DNA of 64,000 bases from Pseudopithomyces maydicus. Its lineage: Eukaryota > Ascomycota > Dothideomycetes > Pleosporales > Didymosphaeriaceae. The notes beneath the pieces are model-generated. The model searched no databases. It was not told where the DNA came from and worked only from the letters and a program-made list of their open reading frames with translations. Both the position numbers and the translations under genes were made by a program. The DNA lies in the NCBI GenBank assembly GCA_026873275.1, contig JANTUC010000003.1, forward strand, positions 1,240,001 through 1,304,000, in the 5' to 3' direction. This document shows positions 32,818-44,800 of the stretch, piece by piece (positions within the stretch are counted from its first letter, which is position 1; every line of letters begins with the position of its first letter).

Positions 32818-33967
32818 TCAAGCCTTGACCGGAGCAATCTTGAGCTGTGTGTCAGCACCCCATTCCAAGATCAAACGCACCACATCCGTTTTCCCTTCAG
32901 CGACCGCAATATGTAAAGCTGAGCACCCGTCGCGATCAAGCACATTTGGATCCTTCATATAACGTAGCAACAGTTCCACGGCCCGACATTGACCACCCTT
33001 AACTGCCATATGCAAGACGGTCGATCCGTCAAAGTTAAGAGCGTCTGGGAACGCACCTTGCTCAAGAAGATATTTCATAACTTCTATGTGGTCGCCTTCG
33101 AGAGCCAAGCTTAGTGCGGTTTGGTGACTGTCGCTGAGCTGATCTATCGGCTGTCCCTTTTCCACCAGTAACTTGATGATGGCAAGGCGACCTTGTCGTG
33201 CAGCAAGATGAAGTGCTGCATAGCCCACGAAGCTACCTGGTGGTTTACATGGTGTAGTGTCTGACGTGGATACCTCGGATAATGGATGAACCAGGCAATT
33301 ATCGGCGAGTACATTGTTGTTCACTTTGCCTGAGTGCCCACCTGCATTATCTGATCTTAGATCGTAGTGGTTCTTGTCTGTGGGCAGCGGTAAGGAACCG
33401 ATGGGCGTGTCATTTGCAATTTCTCTATCGCTTCTAGAGAACTCATCAAGGATACCAGAGTTTCCATTCGATTCGGCTATATTAATTGGTGATAGTTGAC
33501 GTGTGGTAGCCGTAGTATCGTAGATGTCTACATCCCAGAGCATGGTTCCGAAGTCCATAACCTCCGCATCGAAACCTGCTAAATGTTCCAGATCCCAACC
33601 TGGTTGTTGCACGCTAGTTATTGCCGACTCAGTGCAGCTACCGATCAATGAGTTCAATTTTTCCCTTGGAGGCGTTGTAATTGAGGGCGTTTCAGGCCGG
33701 CGAATTGAGGCCTTCGATCGTGAGTAGGTGATTGTGTTGGGTTCAACGAACATAAATTGCTTTTGGCCGTTTCCTGTATCATTTGCGGCCTTCATTTGAC
33801 TTCCTTTATATATTGTTAGCTCTCGAAACTAACGATGAGTCCACATGATTACGTCTTTTACGCTGCGAAAGACGATTTTGCACTCGTCTCCGCTCGTCAA
33901 GATCGTCCTTCTGGCGCCAATCATCGTCAGTTGATTCCAGTTGGCACTGACGCCGCGGATTCGGCAT
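32818..33967 (-). CDS. bZIP basic-region plus ankyrin-repeat transcription factor (ToxE type), cluster regulator
   Basis: Two exons, 33967-33853 and 33803-32818; 366 residues. The short first exon encodes DDWRQKDDLDERRRVQNRLSQ and KRR, a bZIP basic region (N-R-x2-Q-R pattern). The 49-nt intron has GTAATC donor, GCTAAC branch site and an AAAG acceptor, and keeps phase. There is no leucine zipper. The C-terminal part carries about four ankyrin repeats: GYAALHLAARQGRLAIIKLL, HQTALSLALEGDHIEVMKYL, GSTVLHMAVKGGQCRAVELL and GCSALHIAVAEGKTDVVRLI. The middle is acidic and Ser/Thr-rich. This architecture is that of ToxE (HC-toxin pathway) and related pathway-specific regulators. Without the first exon the gene would be misread as a plain ankyrin protein. 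It is convergent with the enoyl reductase. Confidence 0.88.
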
Positions 33968-35178
33968 AGAAAAAGTATTTTATAACTAAGTATTAGACCA
34001 CAGAAACAAAGAAATAATATTCACAATGTAAGAGCCTTGGTCAGGATTGTATAAGAATTGAGGCTGGGTATCTGTGTAAGTAAAGATCTTCGTAAGGTGT
34101 CAGAGTGTTTCGGAATAACCTAATGGAAGTGTCTCGGGCCCCAGATTCGCAGTATAAGGGACTTGTATGCCCCAGAATTAGTGGTTCCTCACTCAAGCCC
34201 TGTCGAGTACAATAAGTTGGATTGCATGAACCCGCCAAGAAGTATATCAGGTTTGTACTCAGCACACATGTGGGCATAAGCAATTTTGTTAATTACTGAG
34301 CTGAAATAATCAATTCTAGTCAAGGTTCAAACGCTTTTGAGTTCCAGGAACCGTTTTTCTCATGGGAGGAGCGTCTTTAAAGGTTGATTAATTTCTATCC
34401 TGAATCCAAAATGACTTATCTCAATTGCTTGGCCTCTATGGTCACGACAAACAATTTTAGCCCGAATACTCATCACAGTATATTTTTTTATGGTTACGGT
34501 TGACGTAGTTGAGATTCATAACACTGAATTAGAAACCAGGAATAGCTAGTCATGTACAGGGTTCAGGTTTCACTGATTTTAAGCATTACCAAGTGACAAC
34601 ATAGTGTGTGAGAGTGAGAACCCGCTTACGTGCGGCACACCGCGTTTAAAATTTTCTCTCCTGAATCGAAGAATACTACGCAATGCAGTACTTCAACATG
34701 ATCAGATTTTGACTAGAACTTAGATCTTTGAATTATTGACCAAGTATTTGGAAAATATAGCGCGCGTAACCACAAATAGTATATTTGAACAAGATCATCT
34801 GTTTCTCAAATGTCTGGTGTCGATTGTACAAACCCTGAACACAGTAAAACACGCATTTTCATGTGCATTAGACTCGATTACAACCTAAGCGTACTTGTTT
34901 TCGGTGAAGATACACAGCTTGATGACACGGTGATACTTGTGGCATACTAGTATGCATATTTCTGACTGTGGTGTACTATACTGTAATGAACTATTAAGCC
35001 TTAAAATATCGTCCTGGTGTCAGAATCATGTAACGTAAGCGTTGACAAGGAGCAATCAGCCAAGATCAAGCAGAGACCTGCACTAGTTGGCGTTTAAAGA
35101 TTTTGCCTTCGGGACTGCCAGACGCGTATAGAGAAAGAAAAAAACAATAGAGTTCTTTATAAATTGAATAGATTGGTG
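33968..35178. other. AT-rich intergenic region inside the cluster
   Basis: 1.2 kb upstream of the regulator and 3' of the 2-oxoglutarate oxygenase gene. AT-rich, stop-dense on both strands, no recognisable gene or transposon motif. It may be decayed sequence or the regulator's promoter. Confidence 0.4.
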
Positions 35179-36439
35179 CTAGTATGTCTGCAGTAGCCTT
35201 TTTTGGTTGAACTCCCATGCTGTCATGACTTCTGTGTACCGCAATGGCTCGCCTTGAGCAGCCTCTGGAAGCGATCGCACTAGTTCGTGACGATCAGGCT
35301 TCCCAAAGTATGCCACCGAGTATCTGTCATCGACCTTACTCTCTACAGAGTCTTTGAGGTCGACAGGTAATGTCACGCGGTGGTTTGCAGAGCGTAGTCG
35401 GTCTAGCCCAGGCGGATAAATCAGAACATGTTTCAAGAAGTCCTTTAAGTGTACAGAGCCTGCACGATGGTGGAAGGTCTTACCATTGGTCCAGCGCTGT
35501 AAGCAATCTCCCACATTCATTACCAGCTCTGTATTTCCCCCGGATGAAATCGGAATGTAATGCCCTATCTTGGCTTGACTTTCGACTTCCAACCCCCCAA
35601 CATCATCTTGAAACAGTAGGGTTATGGTTCCGAAATCGCTGTGGCTTGAGATCCGCATGTTTCCTTCAGACAAGTCGTGATGATTTGCAGAAGGATAGTA
35701 GTTTAGACGGAGCTCACTACTATTCTTTCCACATCGACGGCTGAAGAATGAGGGCGATAAATGCATTGATTCAGCGATAGCTGAAAGTAAACGCATGTGT
35801 AGATGGTTACATCGCTCATAGAACTCTTCCATGAAGAGCCGAAAGCCTGGAAGATCGGTTTCATCGTTCCAGATGTTCGGGTATAGACTGTCGTTACGAG
35901 GGCCCTGGTCAAAAGATTCCTGTTCCATGTGTCACTAATTGTACTTATGCTGTACTTCATAGGCTGATAATCTCGAAATTTAAAGCAATACTAGACAGTT
36001 TTCTAGGCTAGCAGAGACGGAGTGCAGACGAGGACACAAAATACGCAGACTCTGTGAAACATACCTTGAGGTCGAGCACTGGTTTGCCTAGTCGGATAAC
36101 CGACAGTTTCTCTTGACCCACAGAAGACCACCCACGATGGGGGTTTGGATGCGATGGATGGGCTGCTTTTGCTTTGTGTTCCTTAGGCATGCTAAAAAAG
36201 CGTTTATTCTGTGTGGCGAGATAAATCCAGTCAACACTAAGTCTGCTGAGAAACGTGCAGGTATTAACACTGACCCACGAGAACACGTCCTCCAGTACAT
36301 GGTCCGGGATTCCGTGGCGCACTATCTTAGCAAAACCATACTCAGAGAGGGCAGCGAATAGCTGGGCACAGAAGTCGGATCGTTCTTCTACTGAACCGCT
36401 CTCATATTTCGTTAATTCGAGCACTGGAATCGAAGACAT
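35179..36439 (-). CDS. 2-oxoglutarate/Fe(II)-dependent oxygenase (isopenicillin N synthase-like fold)
   Basis: Non-haem iron oxygenase of 322 residues. Exons 36439-36275, 36208-36065, 35919-35484 and 35402-35179. Introns 36209-36274 (66 nt) and 35403-35483 (81 nt) are multiples of three with no stop codons, so they look like coding sequence if unspliced; splicing restores VFSW-NKRFFSMP and RWTND-RLRSANHRVTLP. Intron 35920-36064 joins DLK to ESFDQGPRNDSLYPNIW. Iron ligands: HSD in ISSHSDFGTITLLF and the distal His in SANHRVTLP, with RVT as the 2-oxoglutarate-binding region. The N-terminal block IPVLELTKYESG is typical of the family. An alternative start is the ATG at 36457. Possible roles: hydroxylation of the amino-acid unit or of the chain. 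Confidence 0.92.
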
Positions 36440-37277
36440 TGTACCCGGGCACTCCATTCGTTGACCTTTGGTGCGCACACGAAGCCGGGTAAGCTATTGA
36501 AATAGGCTGACACAACTGCCGCCTTCAGAGCCCGTTCAGCCTCATGGCTGAAATGGCACGATTCCAGAGCCGTGTGACCAGTTGGTGTTCAAGCTGACAG
36601 TTGGCTTGCTGAAATGAGGAGGATCGGTGGGTCCTGTGGGGGAGTACACGGCTCTTAGCAGTTTGACAAGTGTAACGCAAGACAAGGAGGAGAGATTGAG
36701 CGAATCCCACCAAGTCAAGGAATTGATACGGAGCTGCTCGGTCAAGCATTTGAGACGATGGTTTGTAGCTCAAAGAAGCAAGCCTTGAAGGGTAGCTGAA
36801 GGATCATCTTCTGACAACAGAAGCGTTATCAGCAATTCAACGGGGCTGCAGCTTCCTTTTCGGGGAAGTTGTGTGCCACGGCATCGCTGACGGGAATTCA
36901 AGCCTGAGGTGCATGTGGGCTCAAAGGGTCAGGTCGGGTAGTGCAGAAAAGCGTCGAGTCAATCAGCCAGCCAAGCACACAGATTGATCGTTTGCTCGGC
37001 GCACTGCACACGCACCTTTGCACCTTTGCACCTTTACATCTTTGCAACTGGGCACCTACGGGTGCCTGCACGATCACGTGCTAAGCACGGGTCCACTCCA
37101 CTCCATCCACGGGTCGGGTTTGGGCTGACGCCCTGAACTGCGCCTCCCCCACAGGTGGGTCTTGCCTATGTGCCCAGCGAAGCTTGACTGCTGCGCCAAC
37201 CTCTCACCTACAGAATAGTCCTACTATCTATTGCTTCCAAGTATCCAAATTTGGCTCCGAACAAGCAATTTATCACC
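36440..37277. promoter_or_regulatory. Divergent intergenic region of the oxygenase and the 37278 gene
   Basis: 838 bp, presumably with both promoters. It includes a short CACCTTTG repeat (about 37013-37036). No named element recognised. Confidence 0.4.
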
Positions 37278-38786
37278 ATGGTCCTTGTGTTGGAGAAGAT
37301 CAACGGAGCTCTGGCAGGCAGCATCGGTCTCGTTGCAGAGACCATTGCGGCATACAAGAAGCAAGAGCAACATGACTCCGCTAGAGCTGATCCCCATCTC
37401 GCAACAATACGTATGTCACCATAATCATGCCCTTGTTTTCGCTGACCATCTTGTCTTGGGTAGCTCCAGCTCTAGAGACCGATGAGCAGCAATGGGGACT
37501 CGACGAAGTCTCCGACCATCTTCTCCAAGATTCTACCATCAGTCATACTCACAATGATCACGACGCACTTGATGGTGAACACAAAACCATTCGGAGCCCC
37601 TCCCAACAGGCCGATGAATTTCTCAAGAGGCATCCTTGTCCGCTGCAGGCCGCAGGTGAACACACAGCCCACGGCAGATTGGCACATCCCGTCATAATCC
37701 CACAACGTCGTCCTGGAGATCGCCTTCGGGGGTTTGTGAGGGCGTATGCGCCCGAATTGATGAACTGCGGCATCGACCAGGACACCTGGATCGATCTGCT
37801 CGTCACCTTCACGCGGACTAGCCGAGCTCCCAAATGGATGGCGGCACTAAACCTGGCCGGTAGTGCTGGGTTTGCAATTCCAGTACATGCGGCCGGCTTT
37901 GGTGTGGGCATTGCCGTGCAGATTGTCACCGCGATAGCAATGGAGCTCAAGGGTAGAAGCCAGTGAGTCAAATGGCTCTCAGTATGCCACCTCAAACGTG
38001 AACTAGCGCTGACGCTCCATGTCAGGTCCAACGAGTTTTTGAAGAAGCTGAACGAGGGCTTTTTTCGTCCTCGTGGTCTCTACTGCCTGATAATGGCTTT
38101 TGACAATACTTATGAGACCTCGCTGACCGAGGGAGACCTACTCCATAACGCTAAAGAATCGTCGACCTCCAAGACTGGAGTGAAGAAGTTGAAGAACAAG
38201 ATACGAACCCATAATGGTTTCTCTGGGCCAGTCGACTTCCCGGACGCTGCCCCGCTTGTTTTCCCTGAGCTTGACTGGCTTGAAAAGAATGGCACCGATG
38301 ACCAAAAGAAGAAGATATCCGGGAACCTGAAATTTCGCAAGTTTGTAGCCGATTACTACGATCGCCGCGCACAAGCCGAATACGTTAGTCAATGCTTTCC
38401 CAACGCGATCAGTGCTGATGTGAATTATTTAGGCCTTCAAGAACCCAACAAGCCCGCTATCGACAACACCCTCTCGAGGTTTTGCGTCAAAATACGGCAA
38501 TCCAGGCGATGCGACTAACCTATCTCCACTGTCTCTTGCAACGCATGGATTGGTCCCCTACACTCAATCGATGTATCTCGATCGTAACCGCGGCGGGAAC
38601 CGGAAGATCAAGGATGTGCGTTAAAATGCCCTTCTGAGCCTTTTCCTCTTACTGATTGCCGTTCCTTTACAGAAAGTTCTTTATCTGATCGTGATAAATA
38701 TGCCGTCATACGAAGACTTGAGACGTGCCGAAGAGATGATTGGAGAGTCATCGACCACTGGTGAAGAGAATTCAGGACTTCAGTGA
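37278..38786 (+). CDS. Conserved fungal protein of unknown function
   Basis: Five exons, 37278-37410, 37464-37962, 38026-38383, 38433-38615 and 38673-38786, with introns of 49-63 nt, several with a GCTGAC-type branch site; 428 residues, all phases consistent. Recognisable blocks: EQQWGLDEVSDHL, HPVIIPQRRPGDRLRGFVRAYAP, GIDQDTWIDLL, EFLKKLNEGFFRPRGLYCLIM, FVADYYDRRAQAEYAFKNPT, PYTQSMYLDRN and VLYLIVINMPSYEDL. I recognise these as the signature of a widespread ascomycete family without an assigned function. A hydrophobic segment (about 190-215, GFAIPVHAAGFGVGIAVQIV) may associate with membranes. Its place between oxygenase and P450 suggests cluster membership, but such genes also occur elsewhere, so its role is open. 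Confidence 0.85.
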
Positions 38787-39006
38787 CATTTTCATTTCCG
38801 TGTCTGCGTCTGACATACCTTATCCTTTTTCGGACTGGATTCCTGTGTGATACATGTCAGCGAGTGGCATGACTCTATGTCACCATATAGGAAATAGTAA
38901 TGCTTGAATTACCTAGTCAAATGATAGTTCTAAATAGCTTATGATATAGTTAGAGGTTGAGTGGCAGAGCATTTTCCACCGATCAATCGTAATACGAGCA
39001 TCACAG

Positions 39007-40652
39007 ATGTATACATTGACAACCATAGCCATGTTTCAATACCCACTGTTTGTTGTATTCATCCTGCTAATTTCTCGTGCGTTCGTCTCTAAAGTTTTGG
39101 AGTGGCGGTACCGAAGAGCTCACAATCTTGCGATTGCTCGCCGAGTTCCACAAAGTGAAAGGATATTAGGATTTGGTCAATTACGACAAATGCTTCAGAA
39201 CACGAAGGCTGGCAGATCTCTGCAGAGCCACTTTGAAGCCACAGAAGAAAACGGACCTACGGCATGCGCCATGATATTGGGGAAAATGTTCGTGTCAACT
39301 TCTCACCCAGAGAATATCAAGGCTATCCTAGCAACGCAGTTCAAAGACTTTGATTTTGGAGAGCGAAAAGATGCATTTGAGCCTTTCCTTGGTAGAGGGA
39401 TATTCACAGCTGACGGTGCGCACTGGGAGAGCTCGAGGGTGAGTATCACAAATACCCTTGTAATACAGGTGACTGGAAGAACTCTGCTGGTCCTTTCTAA
39501 CAATGTACAGGCTTTGATCCGTCCCAGCTTTACCAAGTCACAAGTCGCAGAGCTTCCCACGGTCGAGGAACACTTTCAAAATCTCATAAAAAAGATACCA
39601 GCGGACTCCACTACTGTGGACCTGCAACCGCTATTTTTCAATTTCACCCTTGATAGTGCGACACATTTTCTCTTCGGCGAGTCTGTTGGATTTCAGCTTA
39701 GTCCTTCTGATTCCGAGGCCGAAAGATTCTCGACGGCTTTTGATCGAGCACAGATACATTTGCAAACTCGTGTGCTGGCTGGTCGTTTCAGATGGCTTCT
39801 TGTAAATCGCCAATTTGATAAAGACTGTTTACTGGTGCATCGATATATCGACAACTATGTTTGCAGGATACTCCATAGACAAGAGAAAGAGACAGTAGAA
39901 TTTTCAGGTCGATATAATTTGATGTCGGAATTGGCGGAAGCCACCAAAGACCCTGTTCAACTTCGCAACGAGCTACTCAATGTGCTCTTGGCCGCGCGAG
40001 ATACCACAGCAAGCCTTCTCAGTCATACCTTCTTCTTGATAGCTCGGCATAAAAGTGTTTGGAATCGTTTGAAATCGGAGATCGCAGAGCTCGACGGTCG
40101 AATTCCTACCTATGAAGACATCAGTGACATGCGTTACGTGAGGGCTGTTTTGCACGAAAGTGAGTCACGCCCTGCTTCCAAAAACTTATGAAATACTAAT
40201 TCAATCGACTCTTGAAAGCTTTAAGACTTTATCCGCCTGTTCCGACTAATATTCGCTACGCCAAAAAGCATACCTCGCTCCCTCATGGTGGTGGCCGTGA
40301 CGGTTCGCTGCCAATATTTGTTGCCAAGGGAACAGCAGTTCATTACTCTGTATGGACAATGCATCGCTCAAGCGCTATTTATGGAAAAGATTCTGAGAGC
40401 TATCGCCCAGAACGATGGCTTGATGAGAACGAGGGTAAATCGTTAAGACCTGGTTGGGGTTTTTTGGCGTTCAGTGGAGGTCCAAGAATTTGTATTGGAC
40501 AGCAAAAAGCGCTCACTGAGGCATCCTATGTAGTTATACGGATGCTACAGACATATGCTGGGATTGAGGCAAGAGATAAGCAGCCGTGGAGGGAGCGCAT
40601 AGGGCTAGTGTTGAGTAGCTATCATGGCGTGAAAGTTGCATTCTCGATTTGA
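39007..40652 (+). CDS. CYP52-like cytochrome P450 (alkane/fatty-acid terminal hydroxylase type)
   Basis: 504 residues in three exons: 39007-39438, 39511-40159 and 40219-40652. The first intron (39439-39510, 72 nt) is a multiple of three and joins HWESSR to ALIRPSFTKSQ; the second (40160-40218) joins VLHE to TLRLYPPVPTN. N-terminal anchor FQYPLFVVFILLISRAF. Motifs: LDSATHFLFGESV, AARDTTASLLS (I-helix), TLRLYPP (ExxR region), SYRPERWLDE, and FSGGPRICIGQQKALTEASYV (haem). The SATxFLFGESV, PHGGGRDGSLPI and GQQxALTEASYV blocks are typical of CYP52/CYP539-type omega-hydroxylases. In this cluster it is a good candidate for hydroxylating the far end of the polyketide chain, the site a sugar would be attached to. 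Confidence 0.93.
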
Positions 40653-40690
40653 TCGATCTTGCAGACATGATTTCATATTTAGTCCATCAA

Positions 40691-41322
40691 CTATTCAACT
40701 TTATCATAAACCATCCGTATCTGAACGATCTGGTCATTTTTGGATACGACTGCACGGCGGGTTTGCCGACGAAGGCCGGCAATAGTCTCGAAACGCCATA
40801 CCTGATGACTTTTCCAGGTATCCATAACGCTTTCTACCAGAACTTCCACGACATACTCGTCGTCCGCTAAGGATTCCAGCAGGTATTCATGCCCGATAAT
40901 GTCCCGAGCAATCGAACTTCTAGTTCTAGTCCTGGTCTGCCCAAATAAAGGATGGGTTTGTTGAAGTTCTCGGTCCCAGTCCAAAAGACGAATATCCTCA
41001 ATGGTGCGCCCAAGGATCGACTGGGTTGAAGTGATTGAGATGATGTTACTGGATGGCTCGAGCTCCTGGATGATCTCCATGGTAACAGGAGCGTTAACGA
41101 TGGCCTTCCGGATAAACCAGCTTACGTTTTGAAGCTCGAGTGCTGGTGAAGGGTCGTCGGATAAGGCATTGTTCTGTGGTTTGGCTGGTCAGGCGGCTGG
41201 TGGGACGATCAATGAATGAAGTTCATGTGGCAGCTTACCAATGACCATATTCCCGTTAAATCAATCCCTCCATTTCCATCCTGCTTCAGTTCGTCAGTTG
41301 TGGTGATGCTTGCGGGTTCCAT
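40691..41322 (-). CDS. Small lipocalin-like protein
   Basis: Two exons, 41322-41239 and 41173-40691, with a 65-nt intron (GTAAGC...CACAG); 188 residues. The start is the ATG at 41322 because the longer reading has no upstream ATG before a stop. Blocks: GIDLTGIW, then NNALSDDPSPALELQNVSWF, TIEDIRLLDWDREL, THPLFGQTRTRTRS and HQVWRFETIAGLRRQTRR ending VQIRMVYD. These match the pattern of a common fungal family of small beta-barrel proteins that I regard as lipocalin-like; function generally unknown. It is divergent from the PKS-NRPS (531 bp apart) and its stop lies 38 bp from that of the CYP52-like gene. A binding or cyclisation-assisting role is conceivable, but that is inference only. Confidence 0.75.
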
Positions 41323-41853
41323 TGGGAACGAAGCACTCTGGTCATTTCCTGTTGGTGTCTGGTTCTCATCGAAATCTACAGAATATTTTGACGGCAAGCA
41401 CCCTCACGTTGCTGTTAACACGTCTTGTTATTTTCGAGCATGTATCTCGCATTCGGAAGACCTAGGCTTGCATGTATCTCTGTAAGTCTACCTTTTTGGG
41501 CTCTACTCTATTCCGTCGATCATTCCTACCGTGGGATCGGGGTATAGTCTCCATCGCTACTTTCCCAAATAGGAAATGATAATGTCATGTTCACCAATTT
41601 ATTCAGACACACAAGAAACTCTTGTAACACTGCGGCATTTTTGAGCCGAATTAGGTATCCGAATATCAATGGTGTTATGCATGATTGTGACCTCTAATTT
41701 CAAGGATTGCTCAACCGAACCTTTGACACTGGCCAGGGAAATATTATTCCACGTGAATACTATTATCAAATGCGCGAGAGTTTTAGTATAACTACCATTC
41801 AGGTTGATCAAAACTTTTAAATTCGCTGGTACTGGGATTGCGACGTTACGAGG
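41323..41853. promoter_or_regulatory. Divergent promoter region of the PKS-NRPS and lipocalin-like genes
   Basis: 531 bp. A TTTAAAT element at about 41816-41822, 32 bp before the PKS-NRPS ATG, is the only TATA-like candidate. I looked for a ToxE box (ATCTCNCGNA) and found only a two-mismatch relative near 41445. Confidence 0.4.
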
Positions 41854-44800
41854 ATGACGGAACCAATTGCAATCATCGGTAGCGGTTGCCGCTTTCCTGG
41901 CGAGGTCTCGTCTCCATCAAAACTATGGGATCTCTTGAAAGAACCACGAGACGTATTGAAAGAGATCGATCGATTCAGCGTAAACGGCTTCTACAATAAG
42001 AACGGTCATCACCATGGCTCCAGCAACGTGCGCCATTCATACCAACTGAGTGAAGACACTCGGGGATTCGATGCACAATTCTGTAAGCTTCTCAATGACA
42101 AAGGGCCAACCTCAAATTTACATGTTATCACAGTCAATATTCCTGCCAATGAGGCCGACTCTATCGATCCCCAGCAGCGATTCCTCATGGAGGTCACCTA
42201 TGAGGCTATAGAGAGCGCCGGTCTGAGCATCGAGGCTCTTTCTGGCACAGACACCGCAGTCTATGTTGGTATTATGTGTAATGACTACGCCCAAATCACG
42301 TATGCGGATATTGAATCGGTGCCAAAGTATGCCGCGACAGGTAGTGCTCTTAGTATCTTATCTAACCGCATTTCGTACTTTTTCAACTGGAACGGCCCGT
42401 CCATGACGATAGATACTGCGTGCTCATCCTCTTTAGTAGCTGTACACCAGGCGGTGCAGGTGCTACGAAGCGGCCAGTCAAAAGTTGCAATAGCGGGAGG
42501 AGCCAACTTGATTTTCACGCCGAGTATGTAATGCACTGAGATTTCTATTCTAATTCTACTAATATTTGATCTGAAGCAAATTATATTGCAGAAAGTAATG
42601 TGAATATGCTTTCACCGACTGGAAGAAGCCGCATGTGGTCTGCCAATGCTGACGGCTACGCGCGTGGCGAGGGTGTCGCAGTTATAGTTTTAAAGACTCT
42701 TAGCAAAGCTATCTCTGATGGTGATACTATTGAAGCTGTTATCAGAGAAACTGGTGTGAATCAGGATGGAAGAACGCCAGGCATAACCATGCCTAGCAGC
42801 TCTGCCCAAGCAGAACTGATCCGCTCTACGTATGCTAGAGCAGGGCTTGATCTTGGACAAAAGTCAGACAGGCCTTCCTTTTTCGAGGCACATGGTAAGC
42901 TCTGTTTTGATGCGGTGTTTTGACTCTCGTTGACATATTCAAGGTACTGGAACTAAGGCTGGCGATCCTGTGAGTCGACCACTGTCCTCAAAACTATGGC
43001 CTCCCACTTAGGCATTTTTGGTCCAATTCAAATCAATACTCACGTAATATTCCTTATCGCATTTATGCCAAGCTAACCAATGAGTACAGCAAGAAGCACG
43101 TGCCATACATAGCGCTTTCTTCGGTGACGGCAATACATGCGAGAACGAAACAATTTACGTTGGTTCCATAAAAACCATACTAGGCCACACCGAGGGCACT
43201 GCCGGCCTTGCTGGGATCTTGAAAGCCTCTCTTGCTGTTCAGAATAAAATAATCCCACCAAATATGCTGTTCGATATCCTTAACCCGGATATTGAACCCT
43301 ACTACGGGAATCTACAAGTACCTGTGGAGCCGAAAGAGTGGCCCCAACTTCCACCGGGCGTACCATGCCGTGCCAGTGTGAATAGTTTTGGTATGCTTAC
43401 CGTATAGAAAAATAAAAATTTATTCTCCTCTGACAAATTTCTAGGCTTTGGGGGTACTAACGCTCATGCGATCGTCGAAAATTACGAACCACCATCGCGG
43501 CGAACAGCTCAAATGAAACAAAGTATCATCACGGCAATACCATTTATGTTTTCTAGCTACTCGGACAAGGCGCTATCAGCTCAACTCGCGACTTTCCTCC
43601 AACACCTTGAAACAACTCACGATACCGAGCTCCGAGACCTCGCTTGGTCGCTTTCGAGAAGGTCGTCATTCAATGTCAGAATCGCTATCTCTGGTAACAA
43701 TGTCGACACTTTGAAAGAAAAAGTAAGAGCAAGGTTACAATCAAAGACAGAGGGCAATTCTTTGGGGATTCGTCCTTCGAGTCAACACCATAAGATTCTT
43801 GGTATTTTTACGGGGCAAGGGGCACAATGGCCTACCATGGGTCTTGGCTTGCTTGAAGTCTCAAAAGTTGCACGTGAAGCCTTTGGTCTTATGCAACGAT
43901 CGCTTTGTGAGCTCCCGGACGGCGATCGTCCAACATGGTCGTTGCACAATGAACTCGCCAAAAGCGCTGAAGATTCAAACATTATGCAAGGGGATTACGG
44001 CCAGGTCCTCTGCGTAGCCGTCCAGATAATGTTGGTTCGCGTCCTCCGCAGTGTTGGCGTCGAATTTGACGCCGTCGTGGGCCATAGTAGCGGCGAGATT
44101 GGTGCTGCATATGCTGCAGGGTATCTCAAAGCAAAAGATGCCATTAGGGTTGCTTATTACCGTGGGAAGTATGGAAAACTCGCCTTAGGTCGCGAAGGCT
44201 GTAGCGGCGCTATGCTGGCTGTGGGAACTTCTATGGAAGATGCTGAAGAACTGTGCAACCTAGATGATTTTGCAGGTCGCATACAGATTGCTGCTAGCAA
44301 CTCTTCAGCAAGCGTTACACTATCGGGCGACGCGCATGCTATAAAAGAAGCTCAGTTTATCCTCGAGGACGAAATGAAGTTCGTGCGAGCTCTGAGGGTG
44401 GACACTGCATACCATTCCTATCATATGGTCCCTTGTGCCGAACCGTATCTCGAAGCTATGAAAGCGTGCAAGATAGAAGTCACCGTGCCTGACTCTCATT
44501 GCCGTTGGTTCTCGTCTGTTCTTGGTGGCAAGGAGATAAAACCAGATGTGTCTGCCGTGCTTTCAGGTACATATTGGAGGGACAATCTTGTGCAGCCAGT
44601 ACTCTTCTCACATGCGCTGAAGAAGACACTATCTCAAGTAGGTGACATTGGCTTGGTCCTAGAAGTTGGCCCTCATGCTTCACTAAAAGGGCCAGTAAAC
44701 CTCACGTTTGAGGAGAAACTGAACCGGATCGTTCCTTATACGGCCTTGTTAACCCGCAACGGCATTGATCTGGAATGCTTCTCCGAAAGTATTGGTGCTG

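Noticed and set aside
41400..41853. ToxE box (ATCTCNCGNA) in the cluster promoters
   Set aside because: Only relatives with two or more mismatches were seen (for example near 41445); not enough to call a binding site.
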